This document shows, in pieces, positions 1-6,706 of a stretch of DNA of 10,512 bases. The DNA is from DATLYT01 sp035574455 (GTDB lineage: Bacteria > Bacteroidota > Ignavibacteria > UBA10030), in NCBI GenBank assembly GCA_035574455.1, contig DATLYT010000225.1:1-10512 (forward strand), written 5' to 3'. The notes below the pieces were generated by a model that was not told where the DNA came from, did not search any database, and saw nothing but the letters and a program-made list of their open reading frames with translations. Both the position numbers and the translations under genes were made by a program. Numbering within the stretch: the first letter of the stretch is position 1; the number at the start of each line of letters is the position of its first letter.

Positions 1-1037
1 GGGTCAATCCGAATTGCTTCCTTGCCGCGGATGCGTTTCTTCAGGAAATGGTCGACAAGAAGGGGAATATCTTCCTTTCGATCGCGTAACGGCGGCAAGT
101 GAAGCGTAATCACATTCAGTCGGTAGAGCAGGTCTTCCCGAAACCGTCCCGCGGCAACTTCGGTACGGAGATCCTTATTTGTGGCGGAAATAATTCGTAC
201 ATCAGCGTGGAGATTCTTATTGCCACCCACGCGACGATACTCCCCAGTCTGAAGAAATCGAAGGAGCTTGGGTTGCATCATCAGACTAATCTCGCCGACT
301 TCATCCAGAAAAAGCGTTCCGCCGTTGGCGATTTCGACAAGACCTTGTTTTGTTGCAATGGCGTCCGTGAAGGCACCCTTTTCGTGCCCGAAGAGCTCGC
401 TTTCGATCAGCGTTTCAGGGATGGAAGCGTAGTTCAGGGCGATGAACGGCTGGTTGTTGCGAAGACTGTTCTTGTGCAGAAAGCTTGCGATCAGCTCTTT
501 CCCTGTGCCGCTGGGGCCCTGAATCAGAACGGCAGAATCCGTCGGTGCTACCTTCATGCAAAGCTGAATAACCTCAAGAAACGCCTTACTGGTACCGACA
601 AGTTCTGAAGAGAGCGCGTGGCGGGCAAGCTCGGTCTTGAGCGCCTTGTTTTCGACCATCAATCGTTTCCGCTCAACTGCACGGTCAATGATGGTCAGAA
701 GTTCTTCTGCTGAATGCGGCTTCGTGAGGTAGGTGTAAGCTCCGAGTTGCATGCACTCGACGGCCAGCTTGATGTCCGCAACCCCCGTCAGCATAATCAC
801 CTGTGTGTCGAGGTAGTGGTCTTTGATGAATTTTAGCACTTCGATGCCGTCTACGCGGGGCATCTTGATATCGAGGAGAACGAGGTCGTAGGCTTTCGTC
901 TGAAGCTTGTTAATGGCCGCAACACCGTCATTCGCCGTGTCGACATGATACTCTTGGCTGGACAACAGGGTGCGGAGGATTTCTAAAAAATTTTCTTCGT
1001 CATCTACTGCGAGAAGAGAAATTGATGGGCGGGCCAT
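1..1037 (-). CDS. Sigma-54-dependent NtrC-family response regulator (3' end outside window)
   Basis: A transcriptional activator that, when its receiver is phosphorylated, would use ATP hydrolysis to open sigma-54 RNA polymerase promoters. The reading frame begins at ATG 1037 and is open to the left edge (345 full codons). Residues 1-120 are a receiver domain: acidic pair D12/D13, phospho-acceptor D56 in LLDIKMP, T84 and K106 (LTKP). Residues about 145-345 are the AAA+ domain: Walker A GPSGTGKE (174-181), Walker B TLFLDE (241-246), and the arginine-finger region FREDLLYRLNV (299-309). The sigma-54 contact loop reads GAFTDA (221-226), not the usual GAFTGA. The C-terminal Fis-type helix-turn-helix expected in this family lies off the window. 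The gene starts 18 nt after the upstream kinase gene, so the two are probably cotranscribed; I see no good Shine-Dalgarno. Its target genes cannot be told from this window. The family is certain. Confidence 0.95.
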   Translation of the reverse strand, partial: MARPSISLLAVDDEENFLEILRTLLSSQEYHVDTANDGVAAINKLQTKAYDLVLLDIKMPRVDGIEVLKFIKDHYLDTQVIMLTGVADIKLAVECMQLGAYTYLTKPHSAEELLTIIDRAVERKRLMVENKALKTELARHALSSELVGTSKAFLEVIQLCMKVAPTDSAVLIQGPSGTGKELIASFLHKNSLRNNQPFIALNYASIPETLIESELFGHEKGAFTDAIATKQGLVEIANGGTLFLDEVGEISLMMQPKLLRFLQTGEYRRVGGNKNLHADVRIISATNKDLRTEVAAGRFREDLLYRLNVITLHLPPLRDRKEDIPLLVDHFLKKRIRGKEAIRID

Positions 1038-1055
1038 AAGTATTGGATCGTGAGA

Positions 1056-2162
1056 TTAGTGTACCGGAAGAGCGAAGAAGAACGTTGCGCCTTTACCGAA
1101 CTCCGATTCAACCCAAATCTTGCCGTTGTGTGCCTCGATGATGCGCTGGCAGATGATCAGGCCGAGACCGGTTGTTTTCTTTTTGTCTTTCGAATCGGTT
1201 ACGACGTTGCGATAGCGGTCGAAGATCAACGGAAGCTCTTCTCGGGGAATTCCCTGACCGCTATTGAACACGGAGACCATGATGAAATCCTGCGGCTGTT
1301 GACCTTCTTCGATCACCAGGGCAACCTTTCGAGCTTGAACGATGATCGCCCCACCCGTCGGAGTGTATTTAATGGCATTGCTCACCAGGTTGTGCAACAC
1401 CTGTTCAATCTTTTGAGAATCGTATTCGATCGGGGGAAGATCGGGCTCCAGGGCGATCTCGAATGAGATCTTATTGGATTGAATGGGAACGCGATATTCC
1501 TGTGTAACTTTCTGCACGGTATCGGCAAGGTTTCCAATTCCCTCGTTCAGCCGCACGCGGCCACCTTCGAGCTTCGTCAGGTCCATCATATCATTCAAGA
1601 GCGTAATCACCTTGTCGATGGAACTGACCATATAACCCATTAACTCTTTTTGGTGGTCGCTTAAGGGGCCGGCCATCCCTTTCATGAGGTAGCCGATGCT
1701 TTGCTTCAAACCGGAAATGGGATTGTGCAGGTCGTAAAGGAGCCGGGCAGTATGTTCGGCCTGAAGCTGTCGGATACGCTCTTCGGCGTCGCGCTTCTTG
1801 ATTAGCGAGCGTAGTTGCGGAACGAGCTGATCGAGGTCGACCGGTTTGGTGAGGTACTCCTTGGCACCCAACTTCATTGCTTCGACCGCCATGCCGACGT
1901 CGCTCATGCCGGTCATCATCACGACTTCGGTGGGGTTGGAGTTCTTTTTGATAAAGCGGAGCACTTCAAGGCCGTTCGCACCGGGCATTTTGATGTCGAG
2001 CAGTGCAATGTCGAAGTCTCTGCCCTGCACTTTTTTGATCGCCTCGAGCCCATCCGCCGCTTGGTCGACTTCGAATCCTTCGTCGCCTAACCAAGCGGCA
2101 ATAGTGGCCCGGAGCGATTCTTCATCGTCGGCAATCAGTACGTTGATTTTCTCCTCAGTCAT
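1056..2162 (-). CDS. Receiver-histidine kinase hybrid with degenerate H-box
   Basis: A cytoplasmic two-component protein of 368 residues without membrane segments. Residues 5-122 are a receiver (D56 in LLDIKMP, T84, K106 in LTKP). After a short helical linker, residues about 135-200 are a HisKA-like dimerisation helix pair, and residues 245-368 are a HATPase_c domain: N-box HNLVSNAIKYT (257-267), G1-box NSGQGIP (300-306, Asn for the usual Asp), G2 TGLGL (331-335). The H-box reads YDLHNPI (143-149). Aligned to the family pattern H-[DE]-L-x-N-P, the catalytic histidine position holds Y143, and H146 sits three residues later. It may therefore be kinase-inactive, use H146, or act through its receiver. 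The two receivers of this operon resemble each other. The start ATG 2162 is fixed by an in-frame stop just upstream (TGA at 2187-2189 on the minus strand). The weak ribosome site is GGGAA. The downstream regulator is its most likely partner. Confidence 0.93.
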   Translation of the reverse strand: MTEEKINVLIADDEESLRATIAAWLGDEGFEVDQAADGLEAIKKVQGRDFDIALLDIKMPGANGLEVLRFIKKNSNPTEVVMMTGMSDVGMAVEAMKLGAKEYLTKPVDLDQLVPQLRSLIKKRDAEERIRQLQAEHTARLLYDLHNPISGLKQSIGYLMKGMAGPLSDHQKELMGYMVSSIDKVITLLNDMMDLTKLEGGRVRLNEGIGNLADTVQKVTQEYRVPIQSNKISFEIALEPDLPPIEYDSQKIEQVLHNLVSNAIKYTPTGGAIIVQARKVALVIEEGQQPQDFIMVSVFNSGQGIPREELPLIFDRYRNVVTDSKDKKKTTGLGLIICQRIIEAHNGKIWVESEFGKGATFFFALPVH

Positions 2163-2347
2163 AGTTCCCGATGCGCTGGATGAGATTCACAGGTGCGGTA
2201 GGTGCTATTCCCCGTCAGGTCTTGGCTTAGTGATGAGGTATACACACCGGTATGGTAAACACTTGCCTACTCCGCTGAAGTAGCTACTGGATACGTAGGC
2301 TGGACGGTGCGCGGGCACATCATATCCCCCTGCCAAGATTCAGGAGG

Positions 2348-2376
2348 ATAATAACGAGTTTAGGACGAAAAGTCAA
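2348..2376 (-). promoter_or_regulatory. Sigma-70-type promoter for the kinase/regulator operon
   Basis: Read on the minus strand, TTGACT (2376-2371) is followed after exactly 17 nt by TATTAT (2353-2348). Each hexamer is one mismatch from the consensus TTGACA/TATAAT. Transcription would start near 2340 and leave a leader of about 178 nt before the kinase ATG at 2162. This is a pattern match only, but the two hexamers with ideal spacing in the right place make it credible. Confidence 0.6.
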
Positions 2377-2398
2377 CCGCGCTCTCTCCATCGATTTG

Positions 2399-2427
2399 TT
2401 GAATTTCAAGATATGCTCTGCTACATT
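2399..2427 (+). promoter_or_regulatory. Possible hutH promoter
   Basis: TTGAAT (2399-2404), a 17-nt spacer, and TACATT (2422-2427) form a weak sigma-70-like promoter ending 38 nt before the hutH ATG. The hexamers are each two mismatches from consensus. Its position just outside the divergent promoter suggests the two may compete or share a regulator, but this is inference. Confidence 0.35.
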
Positions 2428-2465
2428 GAAGGCAATCCGAACAACCGTACAGCTTACAATTCTCT

Positions 2466-4028
2466 ATGGCAACCCACCGTATCGATGGTAATTCCCTCAC
2501 AATCGAACAACTGGCAGATATTGTTCATCGGTTTGAGCATATCCGTTTGACGGGATCGGCGCGCGCAAAGCTGACGGCTTCTCGTGCACTCGTGGAATCT
2601 TGGGTGAGAGATGGTGAGACCATCTATGGCGTAACGACAGGATTCGGTGAGTTTAGCAACGTTCGCATCAGTCACAGTGATATTCAGCAGCTGCAGGAGA
2701 ATCTGATTTTAAGTCACGCGGCAGGTGCGGGCGAGCCACTCCCTCCTGAGATTGTTCGGGCGATGATGGTACTTCGCATCAACGCCCTTGCTAAAGGATA
2801 TTCCGGAATACACCCGCGCACGGTTGATATGCTGGTGGAGATGGTGAATCGGAACATAACACCCATCATTCCATCCCAGGGTTCGGTCGGTGCAAGCGGG
2901 GATTTGGTACAGCTCGCGCATCTGGTGTTAGCGATGATGGGCAAGGGGAATGTGTGGATACGAAACGGAAAAGTCATGAAGCAGGTTGAAGCACGGTCGG
3001 CGCTCAAGAAAGCTCAGTTGTCGCCCGTTCGATTGTCGGCGAAAGAAGGTCTCGCTCTCATCAACGGAACGCAGATGATGACAGCGTACGCGGCGTTGGC
3101 GGTTCATCAGGCACGGCAATTGTGTAAAATCGCTGATATCGCCGGCGCGCTGAGCGTGGAAGCGTTACGCGGCAGCGATACGCCGTTTGACGAGCGTATC
3201 CACAAACTGCGGCCGTACAAAGGTCAAACTGCTGTTGCTCGCAACATTCGCCGTCTGATGAAAGGAAGCGAGATTCGGGAGTCGCACCGCTATGACGACC
3301 CGCGCGTGCAGGATGCGTACTCATTGCGCTGCATTCCCCAAGTGCATGGCGCCTCTCGAGATGCCATTGATTACGTCTACAACACCGTTGCGGTTGAGTT
3401 GAATGCGGCCACGGACAACCCGCTGATTTTTCCTGCCGACCGGGTACATCTAGAAGGCGGAAATTTCCACGGCCAACCGGTGGCGTTGGCACTCGATTTT
3501 CTGGCGATCGCGCTGGCGGAGCTGGCAAATATCTCCGAGCGCCGTATTGAACGGCTGGTGAATGGTTCGTTAAGCGGCCTGCCGCGCTTTCTTACGGAGA
3601 ATGGCGGACTGAACTCCGGCCTCATGATCGCCCAGTACACCGCAGCGTCGATTGTTTCGGAGAACAAGGTGCTCTGCCATCCCGCGAGTGTGGATTCTAT
3701 CCCAACGTCGGCAAATCAGGAAGACCACAACAGCATGGGCTCCATCAGCGCGCAGAAGGCGTGGAAGGTGCTGGCCAACGCGCAGACGGTGTTAGCCATC
3801 GAGCTGATGTGTGCCGCTCAGGGGTTGGATTTTGCCCGCACGCTGAATGGCGCTCAACCGATGAACGCCGGACACGGAACAGAGGCGGCGCATCGGTTTA
3901 TCAGGAAGCATATTCCGCATCTGAGTAACGACCGCATCCTGCATGGAGATATTCAGCAAGCGCTGGTTTTGGTACGAAGTGGGGACATCATTCGAGAAGT
4001 GGAGAGCAGGATAGGCAATTTGGATTGA
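2466..4028 (+). CDS. hutH: Histidine ammonia-lyase
   Basis: Removes ammonia from L-histidine to give trans-urocanate, the first step of histidine breakdown; cytoplasmic homotetramer in the known family. The 520-residue length is normal. The A143-S144-G145 triad in the GSVGASGDL motif self-cyclises into the MIO cofactor. Y54 (YGVTTGFG) is the expected catalytic tyrosine. S83-H84 in LSHAAG and E419 in NQEDHNSMG match residues typical of histidine rather than phenylalanine lyases. The C-terminal half keeps YSLRCIPQVHG (285-295) and TDNPL (316-320). The start ATG 2466 gives a standard N-terminus; no Shine-Dalgarno is visible. It is the first gene of a plus-strand cluster, 58 nt before the adenosine deaminase. 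No hutU, hutI or hutG is nearby, so the rest of the pathway must be elsewhere or absent. A tyrosine lyase or aminomutase is a less likely alternative. Confidence 0.93.
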   Translation: MATHRIDGNSLTIEQLADIVHRFEHIRLTGSARAKLTASRALVESWVRDGETIYGVTTGFGEFSNVRISHSDIQQLQENLILSHAAGAGEPLPPEIVRAMMVLRINALAKGYSGIHPRTVDMLVEMVNRNITPIIPSQGSVGASGDLVQLAHLVLAMMGKGNVWIRNGKVMKQVEARSALKKAQLSPVRLSAKEGLALINGTQMMTAYAALAVHQARQLCKIADIAGALSVEALRGSDTPFDERIHKLRPYKGQTAVARNIRRLMKGSEIRESHRYDDPRVQDAYSLRCIPQVHGASRDAIDYVYNTVAVELNAATDNPLIFPADRVHLEGGNFHGQPVALALDFLAIALAELANISERRIERLVNGSLSGLPRFLTENGGLNSGLMIAQYTAASIVSENKVLCHPASVDSIPTSANQEDHNSMGSISAQKAWKVLANAQTVLAIELMCAAQGLDFARTLNGAQPMNAGHGTEAAHRFIRKHIPHLSNDRILHGDIQQALVLVRSGDIIREVESRIGNLD

Positions 4029-4086
4029 TGGTTGGTTTGATGGATATGAGATCGTGGAAAGAGTTCAAAAAGGATGAAAAGTACGT

Positions 4087-5172
4087 ATGAAACTTAAAAA
4101 AGATTTCTTGCGGTCGTTGCCGAAAGTCTTGCTGCACGACCATCTCGACGGCGGTTTGCGGCCTGAAACCGTGATTGACCTTGCCAAGAAGGAGAAGTAC
4201 ACCAAGCTCCCGACTACTGACCCGAAAAAATTGGCAGAGTGGTTTCATCGCGGTGCGACACGAGGAAGCCTACCGCTCTTCCTCGAAGGCTTCGAGCACA
4301 CCTGCGGCGTGATGCAGACTGAAGAAGCGCTCGAGCGAGTTGCCTACGAGATGATGGAGGATATGAAGCGGGATGGCGTCGTGTATGTCGAGACCCGCTT
4401 TGCCCCCGTCTTTCACACGCACAAGGGGTTGCACCTGGAGACGATCGTGCAATCTGTTCTGAAGGGTTTGGAGCGAGGGAAGAGAGATTTCGGCGTGCAG
4501 TACGGTTTGATTCTCTGCGCCATGCGGCATATGAGGCCGGAGAAGTCGCTGGAGATTGCCGAGCTGGCGGTGGATTTTCGTGACCGTGGCGTTGTCGGCT
4601 TTGACCTCGCGGGTGAGGAGGGCGGTTATCCACCGAAGAAGCATATCGAGGCGTTCCATTATATTCAGCGGGAGAATTTCAACATTACCATCCACGCCGG
4701 TGAGGCGTTCGGCAAGGAATCGATCTGGCAGGCCATTCAATGGTGCGGCGCGCACCGGATCGGCCATGCTACGCGCTTGATTGAGGATATGAAGGTCAAA
4801 GACGGGGCGGTCGTCAGCATGGGCACATTAGCGCAGTACGTGTTGGATAAACGGATTCCGCTCGAAATCTGTCTTACCAGTAATGTACACACGGGCGCGG
4901 TCAAGAAATTAGAGGAACACCCGTTCTGGGCGTATTATCGCTACAAATTTCGCGTAACGCTGAACACCGACGACCGCCTCATGAGCAATATTACACTGAC
5001 GGATGAGTATGACATCGCAGCACGCACGTTTGGCCTAACGATAGACGATCTCGAAAAAATCACGATCAACGCGATGAAAAGTGCTTTTCTCCCTTACAAG
5101 CAACGCATTCGCATCATCTATGATATTCTGAAGCCGGGATATGCGAAGGCGCGAGCACATCTGAAACAGTAA
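4087..5172 (+). CDS. add: Adenosine deaminase
   Basis: Zinc hydrolase of the amidohydrolase superfamily converting adenosine or deoxyadenosine to inosine or deoxyinosine plus ammonia in purine salvage; cytoplasmic. The 361-residue length is typical. Metal and catalytic residues are all visible: H17 and H19 in LLHDHLDGG, H203 and catalytic E206 in TIHAGE, H227 in RIGHATR, and D295/D296 in NTDDRLMS. The segments GFDLAGEE (171-178) and TSNVHTGA (264-271) are also characteristic. The NTDDRLMS form, with Arg after the Asp pair, fits the bacterial ADA subgroup that starts KVLLHDHLDGGL rather than the adenine deaminases. The start ATG 4087 is preceded by AAGGA at 4070-4074, a slightly long 12-nt spacing. 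The next gene starts 22 nt after the stop. Activity on a modified nucleoside such as futalosine cannot be excluded from sequence alone. Confidence 0.92.
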   Translation: MKLKKDFLRSLPKVLLHDHLDGGLRPETVIDLAKKEKYTKLPTTDPKKLAEWFHRGATRGSLPLFLEGFEHTCGVMQTEEALERVAYEMMEDMKRDGVVYVETRFAPVFHTHKGLHLETIVQSVLKGLERGKRDFGVQYGLILCAMRHMRPEKSLEIAELAVDFRDRGVVGFDLAGEEGGYPPKKHIEAFHYIQRENFNITIHAGEAFGKESIWQAIQWCGAHRIGHATRLIEDMKVKDGAVVSMGTLAQYVLDKRIPLEICLTSNVHTGAVKKLEEHPFWAYYRYKFRVTLNTDDRLMSNITLTDEYDIAARTFGLTIDDLEKITINAMKSAFLPYKQRIRIIYDILKPGYAKARAHLKQ

Positions 5173-5194
5173 GCAGTTCCGAAAGGGGGTTCCG

Positions 5195-5818
5195 ATGAAT
5201 CATCGACATATCCATTGGCTTGGCCACGCGTCGTTCCGTATTGAAGACGGAGCTAAGCAACTCTATATCGATCCGTGGAAACTTCCTCCCAACTGTCCGA
5301 AAGCCGACATCATTTTCATTACCCACGCGCATTACGATCATTTTTCACCGGAGGATATCGCTCGTATCAAAAAGGACGGCACCGCGTTCTTTGCGCCGAA
5401 GGATGTTGCCTACCAGATTGAAGGCACAGTCATCGCAGTGTCGCCGAATCAGACGTATGAAGTTGGCGAGCTTAAGGTGAAGACAGTCCCTGCCTACAAC
5501 ATTGGCAAGCAGTTCCACCCAAAGCAGAATAACTGGGTAGGCTACATCATTACGCTTTCAACGGGGCAGAAGATTTATCACGCGGGCGATACCGACGCAA
5601 CGCCGGAAATGCGAACGGTGGTGACTGATTTCGCCTTGTTACCGTGTGGAGGAACGTACACCATGACCGGGAAAGAGGCGGGTGAAGCGGCAAACGCGTT
5701 CAAGCCGCGTTACGTGATTCCCATGCATTGGGGCGACATCGTCGGCTCTCAGGCGGACGCGGAAGACGTGAAAAAACTCTTTACCGGTGAAACGATTATC
5801 AAGTCGCCAGAGCGATAG
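5195..5818 (+). CDS. Metallo-beta-lactamase-fold metal-dependent hydrolase (UlaG/UPF0173-like)
   Basis: A 207-residue cytoplasmic hydrolase of the small UlaG/UPF0173-like branch of the metallo-beta-lactamase superfamily. The N-terminal WLGHASFRI (8-16) and IDPW (25-28) are typical of that branch. The metal-site signature THAHYDH supplies H44, H46, D48 and H49; HAGDTD (129-134) supplies bridging D132; H178 in PMHWGD completes the site. There is no signal peptide. Family members include a lactonase and many uncharacterised enzymes, so the substrate is unknown; its position after add hints at, but does not prove, a role in nucleoside or amino-acid metabolism. Strong Shine-Dalgarno (AAAGGGGG, 5182-5189) ends 5 nt before ATG 5195. 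The stop TAG overlaps the ribosome site of the next gene, implying coupled translation. Confidence 0.88.
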   Translation: MNHRHIHWLGHASFRIEDGAKQLYIDPWKLPPNCPKADIIFITHAHYDHFSPEDIARIKKDGTAFFAPKDVAYQIEGTVIAVSPNQTYEVGELKVKTVPAYNIGKQFHPKQNNWVGYIITLSTGQKIYHAGDTDATPEMRTVVTDFALLPCGGTYTMTGKEAGEAANAFKPRYVIPMHWGDIVGSQADAEDVKKLFTGETIIKSPER

Positions 5819-5826
5819 GAGACACG

Positions 5827-6327
5827 ATGAGGCGGTGTGGTGGGATTGGTGTCGGTATTCTTCTGTTGATCTTCTACGGCTGTTCGACGACACATCCGTA
5901 TCTGTTCCTGAATGAGAATTGCCGGTGCGAGGTGTATACCTATCAGGATTCGAAGCGTCTCTTTGCCGTGAAGTTCGAAGCGGAGTATCGCGTGGAGGAA
6001 CGGATCCGGACACGCGTGAGGATCGAGTTTGAAAACAGAAGTCGAGATACCTTAAGCCTGGAACAGGCTTATGTGATTGGAACATCCCGCAACATCCGCT
6101 ATCAGAACAATGGCAGGGCGGTGCCCTTGCCCTTCGTTCGCATCCCGCCTCGTGAATCGTACCTGATGATCTTCGAAGGGGCCGATACAGAAGAAGCAGA
6201 AGATCCGTGGCTCAAAATTGCCGGCGAGAGAACGACGATCGAGATTCGGGGCTTGATGGTCGGGAAGGAAGAAATTCCGACCGTGCGGGTTGAACTCGCT
6301 CCCATCAATCCGAAGCTTTCAAGCTAG
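5827..6327 (+). CDS. Putative lipoprotein of unknown function
   Basis: A 166-residue protein I do not recognise. It has a basic N-terminus (MRRC), a hydrophobic stretch (about 7-18), and C19 in FYGC, a loose lipobox. That suggests export and lipid attachment. The mature part has no further membrane segment, is rich in charged residues and alternates hydrophobic and polar residues, suggesting a beta-sandwich-like domain; C32 and C34 lie near its start. AGGAGA (5817-5822) overlaps the stop codon of the preceding gene and lies 4 nt before ATG 5827, so the start is well supported and translation is probably coupled to the hydrolase. It is the last gene of the plus-strand cluster. The weak -3 and -2 lipobox residues (F, Y) leave an ordinary signal anchor possible. 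Confidence 0.75.
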   Translation: MRRCGGIGVGILLLIFYGCSTTHPYLFLNENCRCEVYTYQDSKRLFAVKFEAEYRVEERIRTRVRIEFENRSRDTLSLEQAYVIGTSRNIRYQNNGRAVPLPFVRIPPRESYLMIFEGADTEEAEDPWLKIAGERTTIEIRGLMVGKEEIPTVRVELAPINPKLSS

Positions 6328-6354
6328 TAGGCTGCTGAAAAACCAGTTACTATC

Positions 6355-6463
6355 TGATCTTACGCAGGACAAGGTCAAGAAGCATATTTCACCCCGCCTA
6401 AGGCGGGCAGGCCTACGGGGTTCGATGATGTTCCTTTTTCAAAAGCTAATTGATCTTACGTAG
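6355..6463. repeat. Pair of 13-nt direct repeats TGATCTTACGYAG
   Basis: TGATCTTACGCAG at 6355-6367 and TGATCTTACGTAG at 6451-6463 differ at one base and start 96 nt apart. They flank the inverted repeat at 6391-6421. They may be parts of a duplicated repeat element; by length alone, chance is not excluded. Confidence 0.4.
6391..6421. repeat. Overlapping inverted repeats
   Basis: Two alternative stems share bases: an inner stem CCCGCC/GGCGGG (6393-6398 with 6402-6407, loop TAA) and an outer stem ACCCCG/CGGGGT (6391-6396 with 6416-6421). They cannot form together. The inner hairpin is strong, lies about 65 nt after the lipoprotein stop, and could slow or stop transcription, but no T-run follows directly. 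Confidence 0.6.
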
Positions 6464-6510
6464 AACCATTTCTTCTCGGAGATGAAAGCAAAAAGTCGCC
6501 CATGTCCTTT

Positions 6511-6620
6511 GTCATTCCCGCACGCCTGCGTGCTGAAACGCTGCACTCTGGCGTACAGGCGCGCCTGCGGGCCGAAATACGCTCTGTGGTGTGCAGGCTC
6601 GTTTTCATCGGGAATCTGAC
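6511..6620. repeat. REP-like element with 39-nt imperfect tandem repeat
   Basis: Outer arms GTCATTCCCG (6511-6520) and CGGGAATCTGAC (6609-6620) are inverted copies apart from a 2-nt insertion. Inside are two imperfect direct copies: 6520-6558 and 6559-6598, sharing the pattern GC[AG]CGCCTGCG[TG]GC[TC]GAAA near the start and CAGGC at the end. The first copy also holds a hairpin, GCACGC/GCGTGC (6520-6525 with 6528-6533). This looks like an extragenic palindromic repeat that has grown by duplication. Confidence 0.65.
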
Positions 6621-6623
6621 TGT

Positions 6624-6664
6624 TGTTGTCACTCCCGCACGTCTCAAGCGGGAGTCTGACAACA
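6624..6664. repeat. 15-bp inverted repeat hairpin
   Basis: TGTTGTC plus ACTCCCGC (6624-6638) pair with GCGGGAGT (6648-6655) and GACAACA (6658-6664). The stem has 15 pairs and a 2-nt bulge (CT), around a 9-nt loop. The core GTCACTCCCGC echoes GTCATTCCCG of the preceding element, indicating the same repeat family. Confidence 0.75.
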
Positions 6665-6665
6665 G

Positions 6666-6690
6666 ATGCCCGCTTAAAATCCGCGGGCAT
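6666..6690. repeat. 8-bp inverted repeat hairpin
   Basis: ATGCCCGC (6666-6673) pairs perfectly with GCGGGCAT (6683-6690) around a 9-nt loop. It directly follows the 15-bp hairpin and ends in CATGACAG, resembling the arms of its neighbours (GTCAT in inverse orientation). Confidence 0.7.
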
Positions 6691-6706
6691 GACAGAAAAA
6701 TTATTC

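Larger units (their letters stand above)
2163..2465. other. Divergent intergenic region with back-to-back promoter candidates
   Basis: This 303-nt stretch separates the minus-strand signalling operon from the plus-strand hutH operon. It holds a strong-looking minus-strand promoter (2348-2376), a weaker plus-strand candidate (2399-2427), and a perfect 10-nt palindrome AGTAGCTACT at 2279-2288 within the predicted 178-nt leader of the signalling operon. The palindrome could be an operator but could equally be chance. I see no RNA gene or convincing small ORF here. Confidence 0.6.

Noticed and set aside
2253..2267. Sigma-54-like promoter TGGTAAACACTTGCC in the intergenic region
   Set aside because: The GG and GC elements are separated by 9 nt instead of the strictly required 10, and the TGGCAC part is poor.
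1815..2283. Plus-strand ORFs opposite the receiver domain of the hybrid kinase
   Set aside because: They overlap a clearly conserved receiver domain on the other strand and encode no recognisable protein.
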